Source: Lucifuga dentata (taxonomy: Eukaryota; Chordata; Actinopteri; Ophidiiformes; Bythitidae). Taken from it: a DNA stretch of 64,000 bases. The stretch spans positions 1 to 64,000 of the forward strand of contig VXCM01001537.1 of the NCBI GenBank assembly GCA_014773175.1, written 5' to 3'. Shown piece by piece: positions 13,053-26,640 of the stretch. The notes beneath the pieces are model-generated. The model saw nothing but the letters and a program-made list of their open reading frames with translations. It did no database searches and had not been told where the DNA came from. The position numbers were made by a program, and so were the translations under genes. Every line of letters starts with the position of its first letter. The stretch's first letter is position 1.

Positions 13053-14669
13053 GTTGTTGTTTTGTTTTGTTTTTTGTTTCAAGTTGTGCTCTGTTTAAAG
13101 AAAGAGAGAAATCTATGGGGATAAGCATACAAAAACACGCAAGCCATGACTGACAGCTGGTGAATGCATATGTTGTTGACTTACAGAACTGCAGCTTCAC
13201 ACGAATATGTGAAAATTGCTAAGATGTAACAAGCACAGTTAAAGGTCATACTGTTCACCAAGTCTGGACGAGGCAGCAACATTTAAAAGTCAATCATTTT
13301 ATCACCGGTGGTCAAACCGACATGTCTGGCCCTGATCTGTCTTTGTTACCAATAAGTGATATAATGTTCTGACAGAGGTCACACCAGCACTTATTCTAGT
13401 CGCTAATCTCCGAGGAGGAAGTATACGACAAAATTTACTTGGTAATAAATTCAAGTCCTTCACATGATGTAGTGACACCATGATGCTGGGTTTATGCTAT
13501 AAAACCTGTGTGCTGGAGGATTAAAATCATATGGCATGGCACTTGCTACCATGGCGATGTAGTTTATGATATTTTAGTTTCACATTTGATATGATACACA
13601 CAGCATTCCAGGAATAATGTCTGATATTAACCTGGAGACCTCCTTGTCATGGAAATCATGTTTGTATCTAATGAGGCTATTTTTGCGGATTGCTTTGTGT
13701 TTGATCGGTGTAATTGCTGTGTGATGTACAGCTTCATAACTGGAAAAAAAATCACTTGTGTAGCTGCTGACTTTACCAAGAAAAACTCATCATCATCATC
13801 ATCCCATCCCATTCATCTGATCATCTGCAATGATTTGTTGTGCCATTGTGTGAAAGAAGAACAAACATGAGGAACAAATGTGTTGATTCAGTCTCTTTTA
13901 GTCATTATGTCATGGTCGCATTACAGGCCTTTAAGGGCTGCTTGTTACTTTAATGACCTGAAATTCCCTGAACAAACATGGAGCCTGGGCAGAGGTCACT
14001 CAGCTCACTTTCATTCTCTCCCTGCACGCTCACGTCTGTTTGTTTGTTTGCAGGGTTCTTAACAGTTTAACGCAGAAACACATCTTCCTTATTTCAGAAT
14101 TAGACAGATTTGCCTCTGCATTAAATTGTAAAACCCACTGTTTATTTGTTTAGTCTTTAATAATGACTACATTTCCAGGGTGGAGTGGAGTCATTATTAC
14201 ACTAATGACAACATACACACTGCGATACAGCTTAAAGTGAGACAATAAATATAACTTTAAATGTGACTGTCCATTACTGCCAAAATGTGTTTTTCCAGCA
14301 TGTATGCTGGGAGAATTCTTCTTTTTTTTTTTTTTTTTTTTTAAGGATTCACCAATCATTGAGCTGGAGATCCTTCAATGCTGCATTTTTCAACTGCATA
14401 CAGTACGAAGGTAAGTGCAGCATGAGAAACACGTGCTTTCACATAATTGTGCTTTAAGCATTTCAGTTACTGCTAATCAAGAAAATGTAACTTGAATCTA
14501 AAAAATGCTTCCACAGTTTTTTCCAGTGTCCAATAAAGGATTTTTTTATTTTTATTTTTTTTTATTTTTTTTGTTTGAAGTGCAGCTCTTTGGGGGTAAA
14601 TAAATGCCAAATTCAATTGGGGGNAGGAATAACACAAATTCATCTGTACTTAGAAAGTTTACACAGAGC

Positions 14670-14805
14670 GGAGTAAATCGATTTCAATTTCATAATCTAG
14701 ATCTGTTCTCAGAGTCACTTATGTTGATGATGTAACATGGTGTTTGAAAAAAATTGACTTATTTATTTAATTGGATAAGAATTATACTAGTGCATGTAAA
14801 CATAC
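14670..14805 (-). repeat. Repeat family 2 (MITE-like) fragment
   Basis: It resembles the right arm of the fuller copy at 20735-21270. It shares the core around GGTGTTTGAAAAAAATTGAC, the TTAATTGGAT segment and the terminal stretch GTGCATGTAAACAT. Only one arm is present. The strand label is relative to the left arm of the fuller copy. Confidence 0.5.
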
Positions 14806-16503
14806 ATATTGTCATATGAATGTGTCTTGTTATTGTCATCCTGATCTGCTGCTGCACTGTGGTGTTCAGACTCTGTACAAACAGAGGACATTGTTTCTGA
14901 TGGTGGAATGTCTTCAGCCTGGAAAGACATTTTCACATCTCTGTGCACTGATATGACCTGAGTGAAGCATCATGAATGAGCGGCAGAGTGACAGAGCTGC
15001 AGCGGCTCTTTTCCTGCCTGCCGAGCAGCTAATGGTGCAGAGAACACATCCCAGTGGGAGGCCAAACTTTGTGAGCCCCACTAAGATGCCAGATGTGCTG
15101 TCAGCTCTGTATTGTCACTGGCTACAAAGCACACACACACACACACACACACCACTCATAGAGACATTACCATTAATTGTGCTGCTCTGTGTCTCCATGG
15201 CAGCCATAAACATCCATCTGAACAACTATGTGTTCTCATATCCACTTTATTTTTATAACAAAAAAGAAAAGAAAAGAAAAGTTCGGACAGTGGAGGGAGA
15301 TAAATCCAGTGTTAACAATTAGAAACTGCAGAAGTTTAACGTAAAAAAAAAATCAAATGACGATAAAACGGCTTCTAAAAAAATTCTTAACAGAGTTGTT
15401 TGTAATGAAACAGGGAAAATGATCAGGTCATTTAGAGTTCTTAGGACTCAATAATAGACTACATGATATAATTCTATTTTTTTTATTTTAGAGTTATATG
15501 GATTTTTTTTTTTTTTTNGGGGGGGGGGGGGAGAGATAATTAAAAACACATCTAAAATAAATTTCCAGAGAAAAATACTCAAAATATAAAAAATCTTTAA
15601 AAACATTTCAATTCCAGAAATTTCTATTCCATAGAAAAAAAAACAAAACACAAACTCCCCCTCAAAAAAATCTGAAGTCTTTGATTCTCAACAGTTTTTA
15701 CATGCCAAAATTTTCCATCCTGTTTAATAAAAGTTTTTTTTTTTTTACAGTGCAGAATTATGTCAGATGAACATTTAAAACATCCAGTCACACGTAAATT
15801 TACCCCCCTCCACACACACACACACACACTGATAGATCCGCTCATATCACATAACTGACACACAAACATACACAGAAGTGCTTACATACCAATGGACATA
15901 CATGCACAAGCACACACACTAACACACAAAGATACATAAGCGCTGTCACACACCATCCCCCACGGTGGGGGGTGGGGCAGCCATCTGCCTTGAGGAGCAG
16001 CAGCACAATGAGCAGATCAGAGGAATCCACTGATCCATGTTTGCTGCTGGTAGAAATTCATTCAGCGCCTCTTCAGCCAGTTTAACGCTGTGAGAGCAGT
16101 TCAGGGTTCATGTGAGTGGAAGTTTGTTTCCACTGCTTCAACTCGAGTGCTGATGACTTCATCACCATCACACAGGTCAACTTCATGCCAGCTCAGCCCT
16201 GAGCCCTTTATTGCGTAAGACTTCGTGACAAAGCACTTGTTATTCGTGTCGAACAAGAAAGTTTTGACACAGTCTGATGCCAACATGGCTCCGTGAACAC
16301 ACAAAAACTAAGTCAATAGTTCATCTTTTCAGGGCTCTCGCAATCTGTGATGAGGGAAGTGCAACTTGGGCTGCAGCAGTCACTCATGTTCCAGGGGAGT
16401 GGGGGTGGAGTGGACTATTGATTTCCACTGTGGACATCTGTGGCATCTTTCAGGGCTGACAATTATCAGAGAGGGGAAGTGAGGGCAGAGTGGACTGGAG
16501 AGG

Positions 16504-16507
<4 letters not shown>

Positions 16508-16544
<37 letters not shown>
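16508..16544. repeat. (GT)n microsatellite
   Basis: An uninterrupted GT dinucleotide run of about 17 units ends in GGGTGTGATG. The open frame reading valine-cysteine repeats through it is an artefact of the repeat. Confidence 0.9.
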
Positions 16545-16545
<1 letters not shown>

Positions 16546-18190
16546 TGATGAAGTTGTTAGACAACAACAAGTCAAACAGGTTCAATAAGAGTTCAGCCGG
16601 TTTCTTTGACAGCTCACCGCGGTCAAACTGTTTTTGTCTCCTGAGCTGTTTCTATTTATGTCCATTTCTCGCGTCCTCATTGCAATCACTAGAAACAAGC
16701 TAAATATTGGGAAATCTACTGAAATATTCTCATAATAAAATGGGGTGAGTGAAAAGGACTAGTGCTTCTTGAAACTATCATAAAAATCTATTCACTGTAA
16801 AACCTGACTTTAAAAGCAGTAAAAACAATTAGATTTAAGGATGTTTAGCTTCAAATTAGCACTGACGCTTTCAAACTTCATCTTAAAGGTGCTTGAAACT
16901 AGATTATTTATCTTTTAATTTGGCTCATAAGGGTCTGCTTCCTGATTAAGCAACTACTTCTGCTTGATCTACTGTATACATAAACTTCATTTTTCATTTC
17001 TTTGCTAAAACAAATCCAGACAAATGGTCTTGAAAGGAATCTAATAATAGTGCATGCTGTGCTTAATGAGTTAAATAATAAGATTTATTTGTCGTAAAAT
17101 GTGATCCTGAACTCTATGGCCCTCCCTCTCCTTTTCCACTCTATGTGCACAATAGAAAGTTGAAGTGTGTGTGTATGTGTGTTTACTTGCATATGAGGAG
17201 TTAACAGGTACTGACTGGTTGGAGCAGCAACAGAAAGGCAGCAGTAAAAGAGTAGAATTCTGTATCTGGCAGCTGTCAGCTCACCCAGCAGGAAGACAGG
17301 CTTGTTTGGGCCAAAAATCACAGACGTGCCAACATTATAAAAGTGCAGTAATGGGCTAACATTCTTGGAAGATGAATCCAGACTGCTGGATTAATGTATT
17401 TGTAAAGGATTTGTCCAGACATTTGACTTAAACAAAGAGCATATGTGATTGTATCAAAATGAAACCACTGAAAGAAGTGAGGAGCCATATACATGATAAA
17501 GATTCAACAGCTCTGTACAAACTCAGGCTACGTCTGGATTTATCAAGAAAGTTCAGAAAGACAAGAGTTCATATGAAAGCTGATCACGTTATCTTCTGAC
17601 AGAACCAACTGCCTGGAGATGGATTGAAGTAAACTTTGGAGATATGCACTAAATAACTAAATACAAAATGGATTCTTTAAAAAAGTGATTTATGGCATTT
17701 TGCTGTTTCTGCATTACAAAGCCTACCTGCTATCATTATCTATGTAAGAGAAATAGAAAAGCCCTGCAGATGATTTAGAAACTTGACGATAGAAGGAACA
17801 ATCTGTCTCTACTTGTTGTGATGGCAGCCAGCCGCTAGGCATTCAAACAGTAAATCTAATGAATCATGGCGAGAGAAAAGAGGAGCCAGAGAAAAAAGGA
17901 GTTGTAGACAATGCCAGGAAGGAGAAAGGTGAATGCAGGGGGTGCTGCATGAGTCATCATTACCTCCCAGAGGATACGCAGCATGTTAGGTGAGTCAGAC
18001 CAGGAAAGAGTGTGAGCAAGAACAAGGTGTGTGAGGTCAAATCACAGTGCAAGAAAGTCGCATCTCATCAAAACCAGTTTTTGTTAGTACTGAGATTAAG
18101 GAGAAATATGAGTAAGATGTATATATGATGGAATTTGAAGGATTCAATCCGACTACTAATATACTTCACGTATTACTTAATCAGCAATTA

Positions 18191-18280
18191 AGCAGTTTCC
18201 CTCTGGGATCAATAAAGTACTCTATCATCTATCTGTCTGTCTGTCCATATATATATATATATATATATATCATCTGTCTG

Positions 18281-18319
<39 letters not shown>

Positions 18320-18320
18320 C
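18191..18320 (+). repeat. LINE 3' tail with (AT)n and (TCTA)n
   Basis: The segment with GGGATCAATAAAGTA followed by tetranucleotide repeats is the typical 3' end of teleost LINE-type retroposons (Rex/L2-like tails). It is followed by an (AT)n run at 18247-18270 and a (TCTA)n run at 18280-18319. No reverse transcriptase coding sequence is attached, so this is a 5'-truncated insertion. A tail of the same type, reversed, lies at about 43828-44240. Confidence 0.6.
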
Positions 18321-18399
18321 TAACTAATCTTTTTTGGGGGGGAGGGGGTAGCTGTCATGTTCATGTCATTCTCCACTGAGGACAAGAAATAAAAAGAAA

Positions 18400-19380
18400 A
18401 AGATGGAGGAAGTAGATTTCTATTTGGATCAAACTTTTAGATTTACAGTAAGTGTGGCTGTCTTATGTCCAGTATAACAACGGAAGGTGAACACAACAGC
18501 ATGAGACCCTCTGTGTATTGCACAAACTACATCATCTGTAATGATTATCTGAGTTATATTTCTCATTTCCAGCAGGGAGAAGGAGTCTCCAGAGATTTAT
18601 CTGACTGTTGTCCTGAGTCAGAGCTTAGCTTAGCACATTCAGAACAGATCCATCTCCTCTGTGTCCTGTCTCGGCTCTGACCACATCTGCTAATATATAT
18701 GTCAAAGTCTCCTAATTTTGTCAGATAACAAATAAAACCAGATGGAAAGCCCCCAGGGGAGACAAGGCTTCTCTCTAATTCTATTACTCTGTGCATACAC
18801 ACACACAGACACACACACACACACACTCCTAGACATAAGCAGCCGGTGGAAATAACAAAGTAGTTCCTACAGATCCTAAGCTGCCCCCAAGGCAGGAGGC
18901 CCATGATGGATCAGACATTGATTTGATTTGAAGAGAGTGTGAAAGCCGCCATCCGTGCCCTCTGCCAGAGAGGTGAACCATGATTGAGCAATGGCTGTCT
19001 GGAGGGTTCACTCAGGAAACTGTAAGTGCACATGCTGCACTCATTCCTAACAATCACCTTTTGTACAAATCGGTTGGAAATGAATGTTGATTCACAGAGT
19101 GGAGAGAAAAAAAAAGCATCACACTGTGTATTCATTTTGTTTCACCAGACCTGCTCGACTTGTTGCTTTTTGGACACCCAAAAGAAATTCATTGTTCCAC
19201 CAAACATCTTCAGTTTTTACTCTTTGACACAACAAAGAAATTCAGATCTTAACAAAAAGCATCTCTTTTTTTATTGAGCCGTCTGGGTTCAAACAGGGAC
19301 ATGTTTGTATGAAAAGTAAAGGTTTTTTTTTTTTTTAATTTCAATGAATATATTTCATTGTAAAACAGTGTCTTACTTAA
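18400..19380. other. Intergenic DNA, no gene seen
   Basis: A short CA-rich stretch at about 18796-18828 and a T-run at 19322-19337 are the only structured pieces. No exon or RNA gene is recognised. Confidence 0.5.
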
Positions 19381-19382
19381 AA

Positions 19383-19960
19383 GACTATACCACCCATTTT
19401 GCATGTTTGAGCCTAGTATATTCAATTTTCAGACACGTAACGTTACTGACAGTCATTTTCCAAAGCATGCTACTGGAACAGTGAGTTAAAAAAAAAAAAA
19501 AATTCCTACCTTCCAGACCACCATTGGTTTTCAATTCATTCTGGTACGCTATTACTGTAAAATCAACTTGTTGATATTTGAAGCGTTTTTGGGTTAGGTA
19601 ATCCATCATCGCGAACAACATGTATATTCAGGGTTTGTTTTTTTTCCGAAGTTTCATAATTTTAGCATTTAAGCGCAATAAAAAATGCAGAGTGAATGTA
19701 TCTCCACCAGAGAATATAGTCCCAAAAGAAGACCTGCTTTATCAAAAAATTTAAATGGCCGTGACATTGTAAGGGCTGCATAACTATGAGCAGGTGAAAC
19801 ATAAATTTTAAAGTGGGTGCATCACTTGAATATTTGATTTTGAAACTATCAGGAAAGCTGAAATACGGTTTTATCTTTTGGGAAATGGTTGTCAGTATCC
19901 TTATGTGTATGAAAATTGAATATATTAGGCTCAAACATGCAAAATGGGTGGTATGGTCCT
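19383..19960 (+). mobile_element. Repeat family 1 MITE-like element, copy A
   Basis: An element of about 578 bp with long terminal inverted repeats. The left end contains CCACCCATTTTGCATG, TTGAGCCTAGTATATTC and ACGTTACTGACAG. The right end, about 19865-19960, carries the reverse complement of the same segments and ends in GGTATGGTCCT. There is no transposase frame, as expected for a non-autonomous DNA transposon. Copies B (42569-43173), C (62793-63434, inverted) and fragment D (46743-46842) share internal segments such as CTCCACCAGAGAATATAGTC. Superfamily unknown; the termini suggest TTAAAGGACC, but no clean target-site duplication can be shown. Confidence 0.75.
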
Positions 19961-20734
19961 CATTTCAGCAATTCAACATACATTGAAATGCTGAAATGAG
20001 TTGAAATGCTGTTGAAACAAGAAATATATGTAACCAAGGAATTTCACTTTTCAAATATTGTTGTTTTATTTTGGTATTTTAGCCACATCTCCTGTGTGGA
20101 GAGACAGGAAATGTGAGGCCACGAAGGTCCTCAGGCAGCAATGAATCAGGGATATTGCAATGGATGATACATGGTATGCATCTTAACCTCCTGATCCACC
20201 CCAACGCCTCCCTTTTGGCTTAAATGCCAAGATTAATTTCCACCTGCAAATGTTTAAAAATTCTCACCAGGTGGGCAAGATGTAATAATATAGAATGTAG
20301 AATATCCTCATCTTGCCAGTCTAACAAAATGGTTCTACATGAGGGAGGAGCTTCCCAGTGCTGCTACCTGAGATACTGTTGAAGATTGTCTTGTTTACCC
20401 AAATCGTATTCTTATGTTGGGCGTTAGTCCAGGTGTCAACAGATGTTTATTGTTTATTCATCAGGATCATCTCACATTACACAGGATAACTTCCACCTGG
20501 ATGTTGCCCAGAGTGACAATTTTGCTTGTTCTGCTGCTGATGAAAATATAAAACATGTTTGATAAAAATCAGTACATCCAGATCAGGTCAAGAGGTCAGC
20601 TAAGCAGGGGTCACAACCAAACAGACATCCGCTCCTCTAATGGATGCTACAGAAGAATACCAAAGAAGAGACCTGTTTCCTCTCCTGTCCTTTTGTTATC
20701 CTTTGACATAAAATATCATACACTCAGAATATTT

Positions 20735-21270
20735 ATATGCACTTTAAAACTTCTATTACACTCAGATTAAGCAATAAACATGTTTTTCAGGCATCATGTA
20801 AATACCATAATTACACTAAAATCGACATAAATCAGAGCAAGCTTACTCTGAGTAACGGCTAGATTATGCAATTGTATATCGATTTATTCAGGCATGTTAA
20901 CATAATCAGAGTAAGTCATCTCCGCATGCACTTCCTCACCTGGCGGACTCCTCCCATAATGCAACATGTCATGCATGTTAATAAACCCCAGAATCCTATT
21001 AATTCTGTCCATGTATAAGTCTTATTTGAATTATTGATTACAGACAAATAATCTGCATATGGCGTGTCTGAAAACATACAGTACTCGCTGTAAAATGATG
21101 GACTGTTTACATGCTTTAGTAAATCAAATCACAATTTCATAATCTACATCTGAACACACCAACAATGATTCATGCTGATTTCAATTTGATTATGGTGTTT
21201 ACATGACCTTTGAAAAAACTGACTTACTCTCTTAATTGGATTATAATCAAAGTTTTCACATCCATGAGTA
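20735..21270 (+). mobile_element. Repeat family 2 MITE-like element, fullest copy
   Basis: About 535 bp with inverted terminal arms of roughly 100 bp. The left arm has ATCATGTAAATACCATAATT and AAAATCGACATAAATC. The right arm carries the diverged reverse complement, with ATTATGGTGTTTACATGACC and GACTTACTCTCTTAATTGG. It has no coding capacity. Fragments of the same family occur at 14670-14805, 28305-28462 and 42170-42295. It is probably a non-autonomous DNA transposon; the superfamily is not identifiable by eye. Confidence 0.65.
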
Positions 21271-21279
21271 AGAAGTCCA

Positions 21280-24200
21280 TTTACTCAATATGACTGAATT
21301 GTACTGTATGTATGTATGTATGTATGTACAGTATGTTGCTAACTAGATTCAATTTTCTACTAATTACCACATGGTGTTTATTTGAGCTGCTAATGTGGTA
21401 AATTACAGTCTATTGTTTTGTCTGTTAAAAATATATTAAAGTGGTTTTTAGATAAGTAAATGCCTGTATTTTCTCTCTCTATTACCGCAAAAGTTAATAA
21501 CAAAATTGGAGTTTTAAAAACAAGAACACCCTGTGATGTTCAGGAAATTAATTTGTTTGGAATAAGTAGATACAGAATAGGCAGTGAAAGAAGCTGGACT
21601 GAAATTTTAAAAGAACTAAACTTTAAACAAGAAAGTCCAACAAAAGAGACATCACCATAGCTCGCTGTTTGACAAGCGATCTCTGGAACATACAGCATAG
21701 AAACACAGCAGCAAAGAGAACTTGGCAACAAAAACAGAGACAAAAATCAAACAAAGATGTCCGCTCTGATAGAGGAGCGTGTGAATGGTAGGCTGGTGTG
21801 CAGTAAACACATCAAAATACACAAGTTTTATCTGGGTACAAGACTAAAGTAAACAGAGCATCCCAGCAGGGCATGCAGCTAACTGACACACACACATACA
21901 CACACACTACTACTCTCCCAGTCATACAAATGTTATAGATGATAACCCTGAACCTTTGTTGACATTGCTGATAATGACACACTCTGCCAATCGCCTTGGG
22001 TCTGTCTTCTCTGGCCACCACAGCCCAAAGCAAATATCCAAGTGCCCCTCTGCTTGACAGGTAATAATCAGTGTAAACAATATGAGTTCATAGGAGCTTG
22101 CTCCTACCTGAGGCCTGAACCTGCTCTGTCAGTCTGCAGGGGGCCAACACTTTATCAACTCCTGCTCTGTGAACTCTCGCTGTTGATAAGTCGTGTACAC
22201 CTGCTGTTAATAATTTAGTGATGGACTTTTCCAGCCTCTCGGTTGGTCAGAGGAGAGTGTGTGCTGACCGGGTTGGTTGGCTTGCTGAGGCTGAGGAGGA
22301 AACTCTTGCTCCAGCTTTCAGAGGCAGGTTAGGCATGATGAGAAGAGAAACTGCAGTGTTTCCAGGAGATCAAAGGCGGCTTTCCTCTGGGAATACTGTG
22401 TTATTGGTATGCTGACAGGATGACCAGCACCCGCCCTGCCTGCTGTCATAAGCAGCTCTAAAGCACAGGCCTGTTGAATAATCAAAAACCCAGTGGACCG
22501 GATGTTGGTCTCGGCACAGCAAATGTGTTGTTTACTCCACTTCTTTGTTTATACAAAAACACAATAATCCTCACAGATTTGGGGCAGTGGGGGGTAGAAA
22601 ATGCAGTATCAGTGGAGGGATCTACAGTCTTTAGAAAAGAGAAGAATTCAATTGTACTGAGAAAATAAACCCAAAGGCAGTGGAGTACAAAGGGCCTGGA
22701 GTCCCAAGCGAGTGCCTGTAGGATTGGCTGGAGGAGGAAACTATCATGGATGTGAGGGGAGCACAGAGAGTAGGCTTGTTTAGATTTTTTTTAGATTTAT
22801 TTTTTTTTTATTCACATGGGACACTCCCTGCCTGCCTCTACAAGCCAAGGAGAAACAATCTGAGGCTCTTTTATTGTTATTTTTGGCATTCTTCTGTCTG
22901 GAATCAAGAAAACTTAGCTGAAACACCACAAATCTTGGACAAAATGTTAAGTAAAATAATATGAGCATTTTGTGCGTGCCACAAATGAATTAGAAAGTTG
23001 GCACATCATTTGAATTGCTTCATTATAGGCAGTACGTTGATGAGCACTCTGTGATTAAGAGGGCTGTCTCCTGCAACGAACCCGTGACTCACCTCACCTG
23101 TAAACTCAACTGAAGAAAAACAAAATTGTTTTGTTACCAACGATAGCTTTTACGTCCTGCAACCTTTCCTGAGACTGTAGAAAGAAGGGGGAAAAAAACA
23201 ACCATTTGTTTTGTGTTGGTTTCATGCAGGCCATGACAGTGTCATCTTTCAGACTACAAGGCACCAGAGGGGCATAAAGCCTCCCTCTGGCCAAGGGTGA
23301 TAGATATTCCTCCATCGGGGCTTTGCTCTGGTAATGCTGGACACTTGTCTCTCGCTACAGTCCAGAACTTTATGTCAGTCATTACAGGACGCTGAGTCCA
23401 TCCACAAGGATGCTCTTATACACAAACCCAACATGTTGGATTCCCAGCATAGTGTTTAAATGATGAATGGGGCCAGTCTTCTTGAGCTGAGTGCTGCTAT
23501 AAATCTGCTCTAAAAGCACAGAGCCAGAGGGTTTTTACACACAGACTCCCTGGATGGCAGAGGTGAAAATGTCAAGTTAACTGAATCATCTTAATCTAAT
23601 GGTTGAGTGCTGCATGTTTACAGTAATATAGTGAAAAATGCTGACTAAGATATTATGAGTTGCTTTACCTTTCTATGCTTAAGTATACCATAACAATAGT
23701 GTCATTAAAAAACAATTATAACTCTATTTACTCACAAAATGAATACAGAATGAATGTAAGACATATTATTTGTTACTACTTAAGTTTAAAAAAAAAAGTA
23801 CCTTACATCTTTCATATATTTGATAGATTTTTGAAAATATAATAAGAAGAATAAGAATATATAACCATTTGTACATGTGAATAATTTTGAAATGAAGAAG
23901 AATCAACAAGTAAACAACAAACACCATCTTGTTTGTTATTTATAGTGGCCAGTGAAGGGAGATTGTGGAAGGGATTTACAGTGCTGCCTGTATTCTGTCT
24001 TATTCTGTCTTGTTTCAAGACTCTCATACTCATTTCTACAACATTGCAAAAAAAGTGTTGATTTGACTTTATCAAGGAAGTTTGGGGTGTTAATGAGTCA
24101 AATGTGCCATCCACTTTACAGACTGAAAAACAGAAACAATATAACTGATATGATAACTAACTGAGCAGGAATACTAAGTGCATAATTAGCTTATTTCATT

Positions 24201-25830
24201 TAGAAAAGAAAAAAATAAAACTGACTCATATTTAAACAATTTGAGATTTTCTTGAGTTCCTGTTTCTGCAGTGATGTTTAAGAAGCTCAGAAAAGGTGTT
24301 TTGTGCTGCAGCACTTTGCAGATAAATTGCTGCTGAGCTGTAATTAGAAAAAAATGGTCTTGATGTTTGAAGTCATGAGGAGTTTGTGTGGCAGCAGGTT
24401 TATTCCCTCCTTCCCTCCTCTGGTCACTTGATTCTAGAAAGCTTATCTGCTGTCATCTGGTCTATTGTCTGTGCTATCTGAGGTGATCAGGCTGAGCTCA
24501 CCATCCACACCGGCCAGATGGAGAACCTCCACCTGCAGTGAGCCTGAATGAACGCTCACTGTGATCCCTTTCATGGACTCCTGCTGCAAAGGGAACCTCA
24601 GCTCTTCATGTGAAAGAAGAACTAATTCAGGACATGATTCACATTCATGCTAAGTCACGTCTATGATCTGAGGCAGCGACAGTTATATGACCTGCTTTCT
24701 TTAAGAAACATGAAAGGAACATGAGTTTGAGTGAAGATATCTCCTGTCATGGAAATGATTATTTTCAAACCAGCTGAGTTTTCATTGAGTTGGTATAAAG
24801 TGTAAAGATCAACACAGATCAACACCACGAGGCACTGGGAGGCTTTTTTTTTTTTTTTTTTTTTTCAGTGTTTTCTTTTTGTTGCATACCAAAACCACAA
24901 TGAAGACGTTAGAGAAAAAGGAAAGGGAACCCCAGTTGCATTTATCATGGACTCATAGAAAACACCCTTCCTATGCAACAACAAACTGCATTTCTCAACC
25001 AGCCTTGTGGCTTTGGAGCTGTGCCACCAGTGGAAATATAGTATATATTTCCGCTGGAGGGTTCAAGCGCTCCAGGGTAGTGTCACCTATTTCAGCTTTT
25101 ATTGGTCCATATCCCTTTATTTTTTTTATTTTTTTATTTTTTTATTTTTTTTTAATTTCTGCAGAGACTCCATGCCAGGACAGGCAGCGGCAGGATTATG
25201 GGTAATCAGCATGAAAATGTTCTGGAGTGAAAATTATTTTAAATCAAAGTAGGGTGAAGACTAAGGTTGCTGGTATTCTCATGAGAGAAAATGAAAATAA
25301 ATCACTTCTTCCTCACACTGAGGGAAATATACAACTTGATCCCACATCAACATGAGGGAAATAAGTTTAGAGCTGAACTCTGAATGATAAAAAATAAATA
25401 AATAAAAATAAAAAATAAAAAATAAATGGACGGATGGCCCTGAGAAACAGAGATTTAAGTGCTGTATTAACTTCCACTGAGATGGCTACTTTAAATACAA
25501 AATAACATAGCATAAATAAATTGTTAATACATAAACTACTCAATTTTTTTTTTTTTTTTTTTNTTTTTTTTTTTTTTTTTATTAAATCTGCAGGTATTCA
25601 AACTGCTTTGGGTGCCACTGGGCCAAAAAAGACCAAAAGACTCTTTGCATTAAAAAGTATCCAGAGCAAACAATCTATAAGGGCTCTTTTATTCCTTGTG
25701 TAATGAACTTAATGAACAAGAAATATTAATGTGTAATTCTCTGTGATGAATAAATGCTGGATATTGTACATAGATTGTTTTTGTCTTTGCCTGACTCTTT
25801 TTATCTTATGCATGTGATAAGATGCTGCAT
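21280..25830. other. Intergenic DNA, no gene seen
   Basis: It contains a short (TATG)n palindrome-like run at 21303-21333 and poly-T/A-rich runs at 24845-24865, 25120-25155 and 25387-25427. A poly-T tract broken by N lies at 25563. No exon, tRNA or transposon coding remnant is recognised. The open frame at 24879-25205 is mostly translated T-rich DNA at its end. Confidence 0.5.
25543..25580. repeat. Poly-T tract broken by N at 25563
   Basis: A T homopolymer is present on both sides of one N. It marks a contig joint and an unreliable tract length. Confidence 0.85.
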
Positions 25831-25840
25831 TGCTTATTGT

Positions 25841-25995
25841 TGATTGTTTATTGGATTCCCATTAGCTTCTGCAAATGCAGTTGCTAGTCTTCCTGGGGTC
25901 CATAATCATTGTTCTGATGCCTTTTGTACTGTTTGGGTGAGACCGAAGATGATTTTCCTGCCTTGGACAATAAAGTTCTATACTGTCCTATTATA
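25841..25995 (+). repeat. LINE-derived 3' tail fragment
   Basis: Segments such as TTATTGGATTCCCATTAGCT and AGTCTTCCTGGGGTCC are hallmarks of an abundant fish retroposon 3' region. They are followed by TTGGACAATAAAGTTCTATA, another typical tail. No reverse transcriptase frame is attached. Identification rests on recall of the family, not on a search. Confidence 0.55.
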
Positions 25996-26219
25996 CTTTG
26001 CTCTATTCAAAGATATTCAAGTCAAATAATGTATTGTACTGGCAATAGTAAATAATGTTCAAATGAAGGGTTCCTCCAATACGTGAAGCTTATCAATAGC
26101 TACAGTATAAAAGAGGCTCTGTTCCACTGTACTTTAGGCTTTCTGTAACAGCAAACTAAAGGGAGAAGATCGAACTTTTTATAAAGAGGCCGATTAGGAC
26201 AGTCAAGTATTAAATAAGC

Positions 26220-26640
26220 CTTACTGAGAACCCACGAAAGCCTGGTTTATGATTCACACGGATGTGATGCAGACGTGAATGTGGACAGCTCTGAAATGGA
26301 CTGTCTGCATGTCCTGGCATTCATAGTTCTTATATTTTCATGACAACTGCGCATGACAACCGTACACTTCAACTCCGGAACTTTCAGTGGCGCTGTAGGA
26401 CAAAATGTCTCTTAAATGCCCAAACAAGAAAAAAACCCCGAAATATAAGTAGTTTCCGGTTCAGTCACCCACAACAAAACATGGAGGCAGTTAAAAGAGA
26501 GTTGTTGATTAATGAAGAGGAAGAATTACTGTTACTCGCATTGGCTGCAAAACGAAAAAGTTGCAGAAGACAATGGTTAGTAAGACGCAGAACAGAACAT
26601 ACATATATAATATATACTAACTCTTCCTCTGTATTATTGC
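26220..26640 (+). pseudogene. Probable PIF/Harbinger-type transposon remnant
   Basis: The + strand frame from the ATG at 26479 encodes a short acidic-then-basic peptide with EEEELLLLALAAKRK followed by CRRQWLVRRR. This resembles the N-terminus of Harbinger-type nucleases/HARBI1-like proteins in fish, which typically run from an EEEL(L) helix into an arginine-rich block and a W-V motif. The frame ends without any DDE catalytic domain, so only the 5' coding piece remains. The flanking leader from about 26220 could be the element's 5' end. An alternative is chance similarity of a low-complexity charged peptide. Confidence 0.4.

Larger units (their letters stand above)
13060..18190. other. Intergenic DNA with simple repeats, no gene seen
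   Basis: It contains a short (ATC)n run at 13788-13803, (AC)n at 15130-15153 and (GT)n at 16508-16544. A T-run/N/G-run junction lies at about 15503-15531 and a lone N at 14624. A fragment of repeat family 2 lies at 14670-14805. The open frames at 14972-15322 (+) and 16101-16304 (-) show no family resemblance and no splice context. Confidence 0.5.

Noticed and set aside
16101..16304. Minus-strand open frame of 67 codons with mixed composition
   Set aside because: No domain, signal or partner exon could be recognised; the length is within chance expectation for this window.
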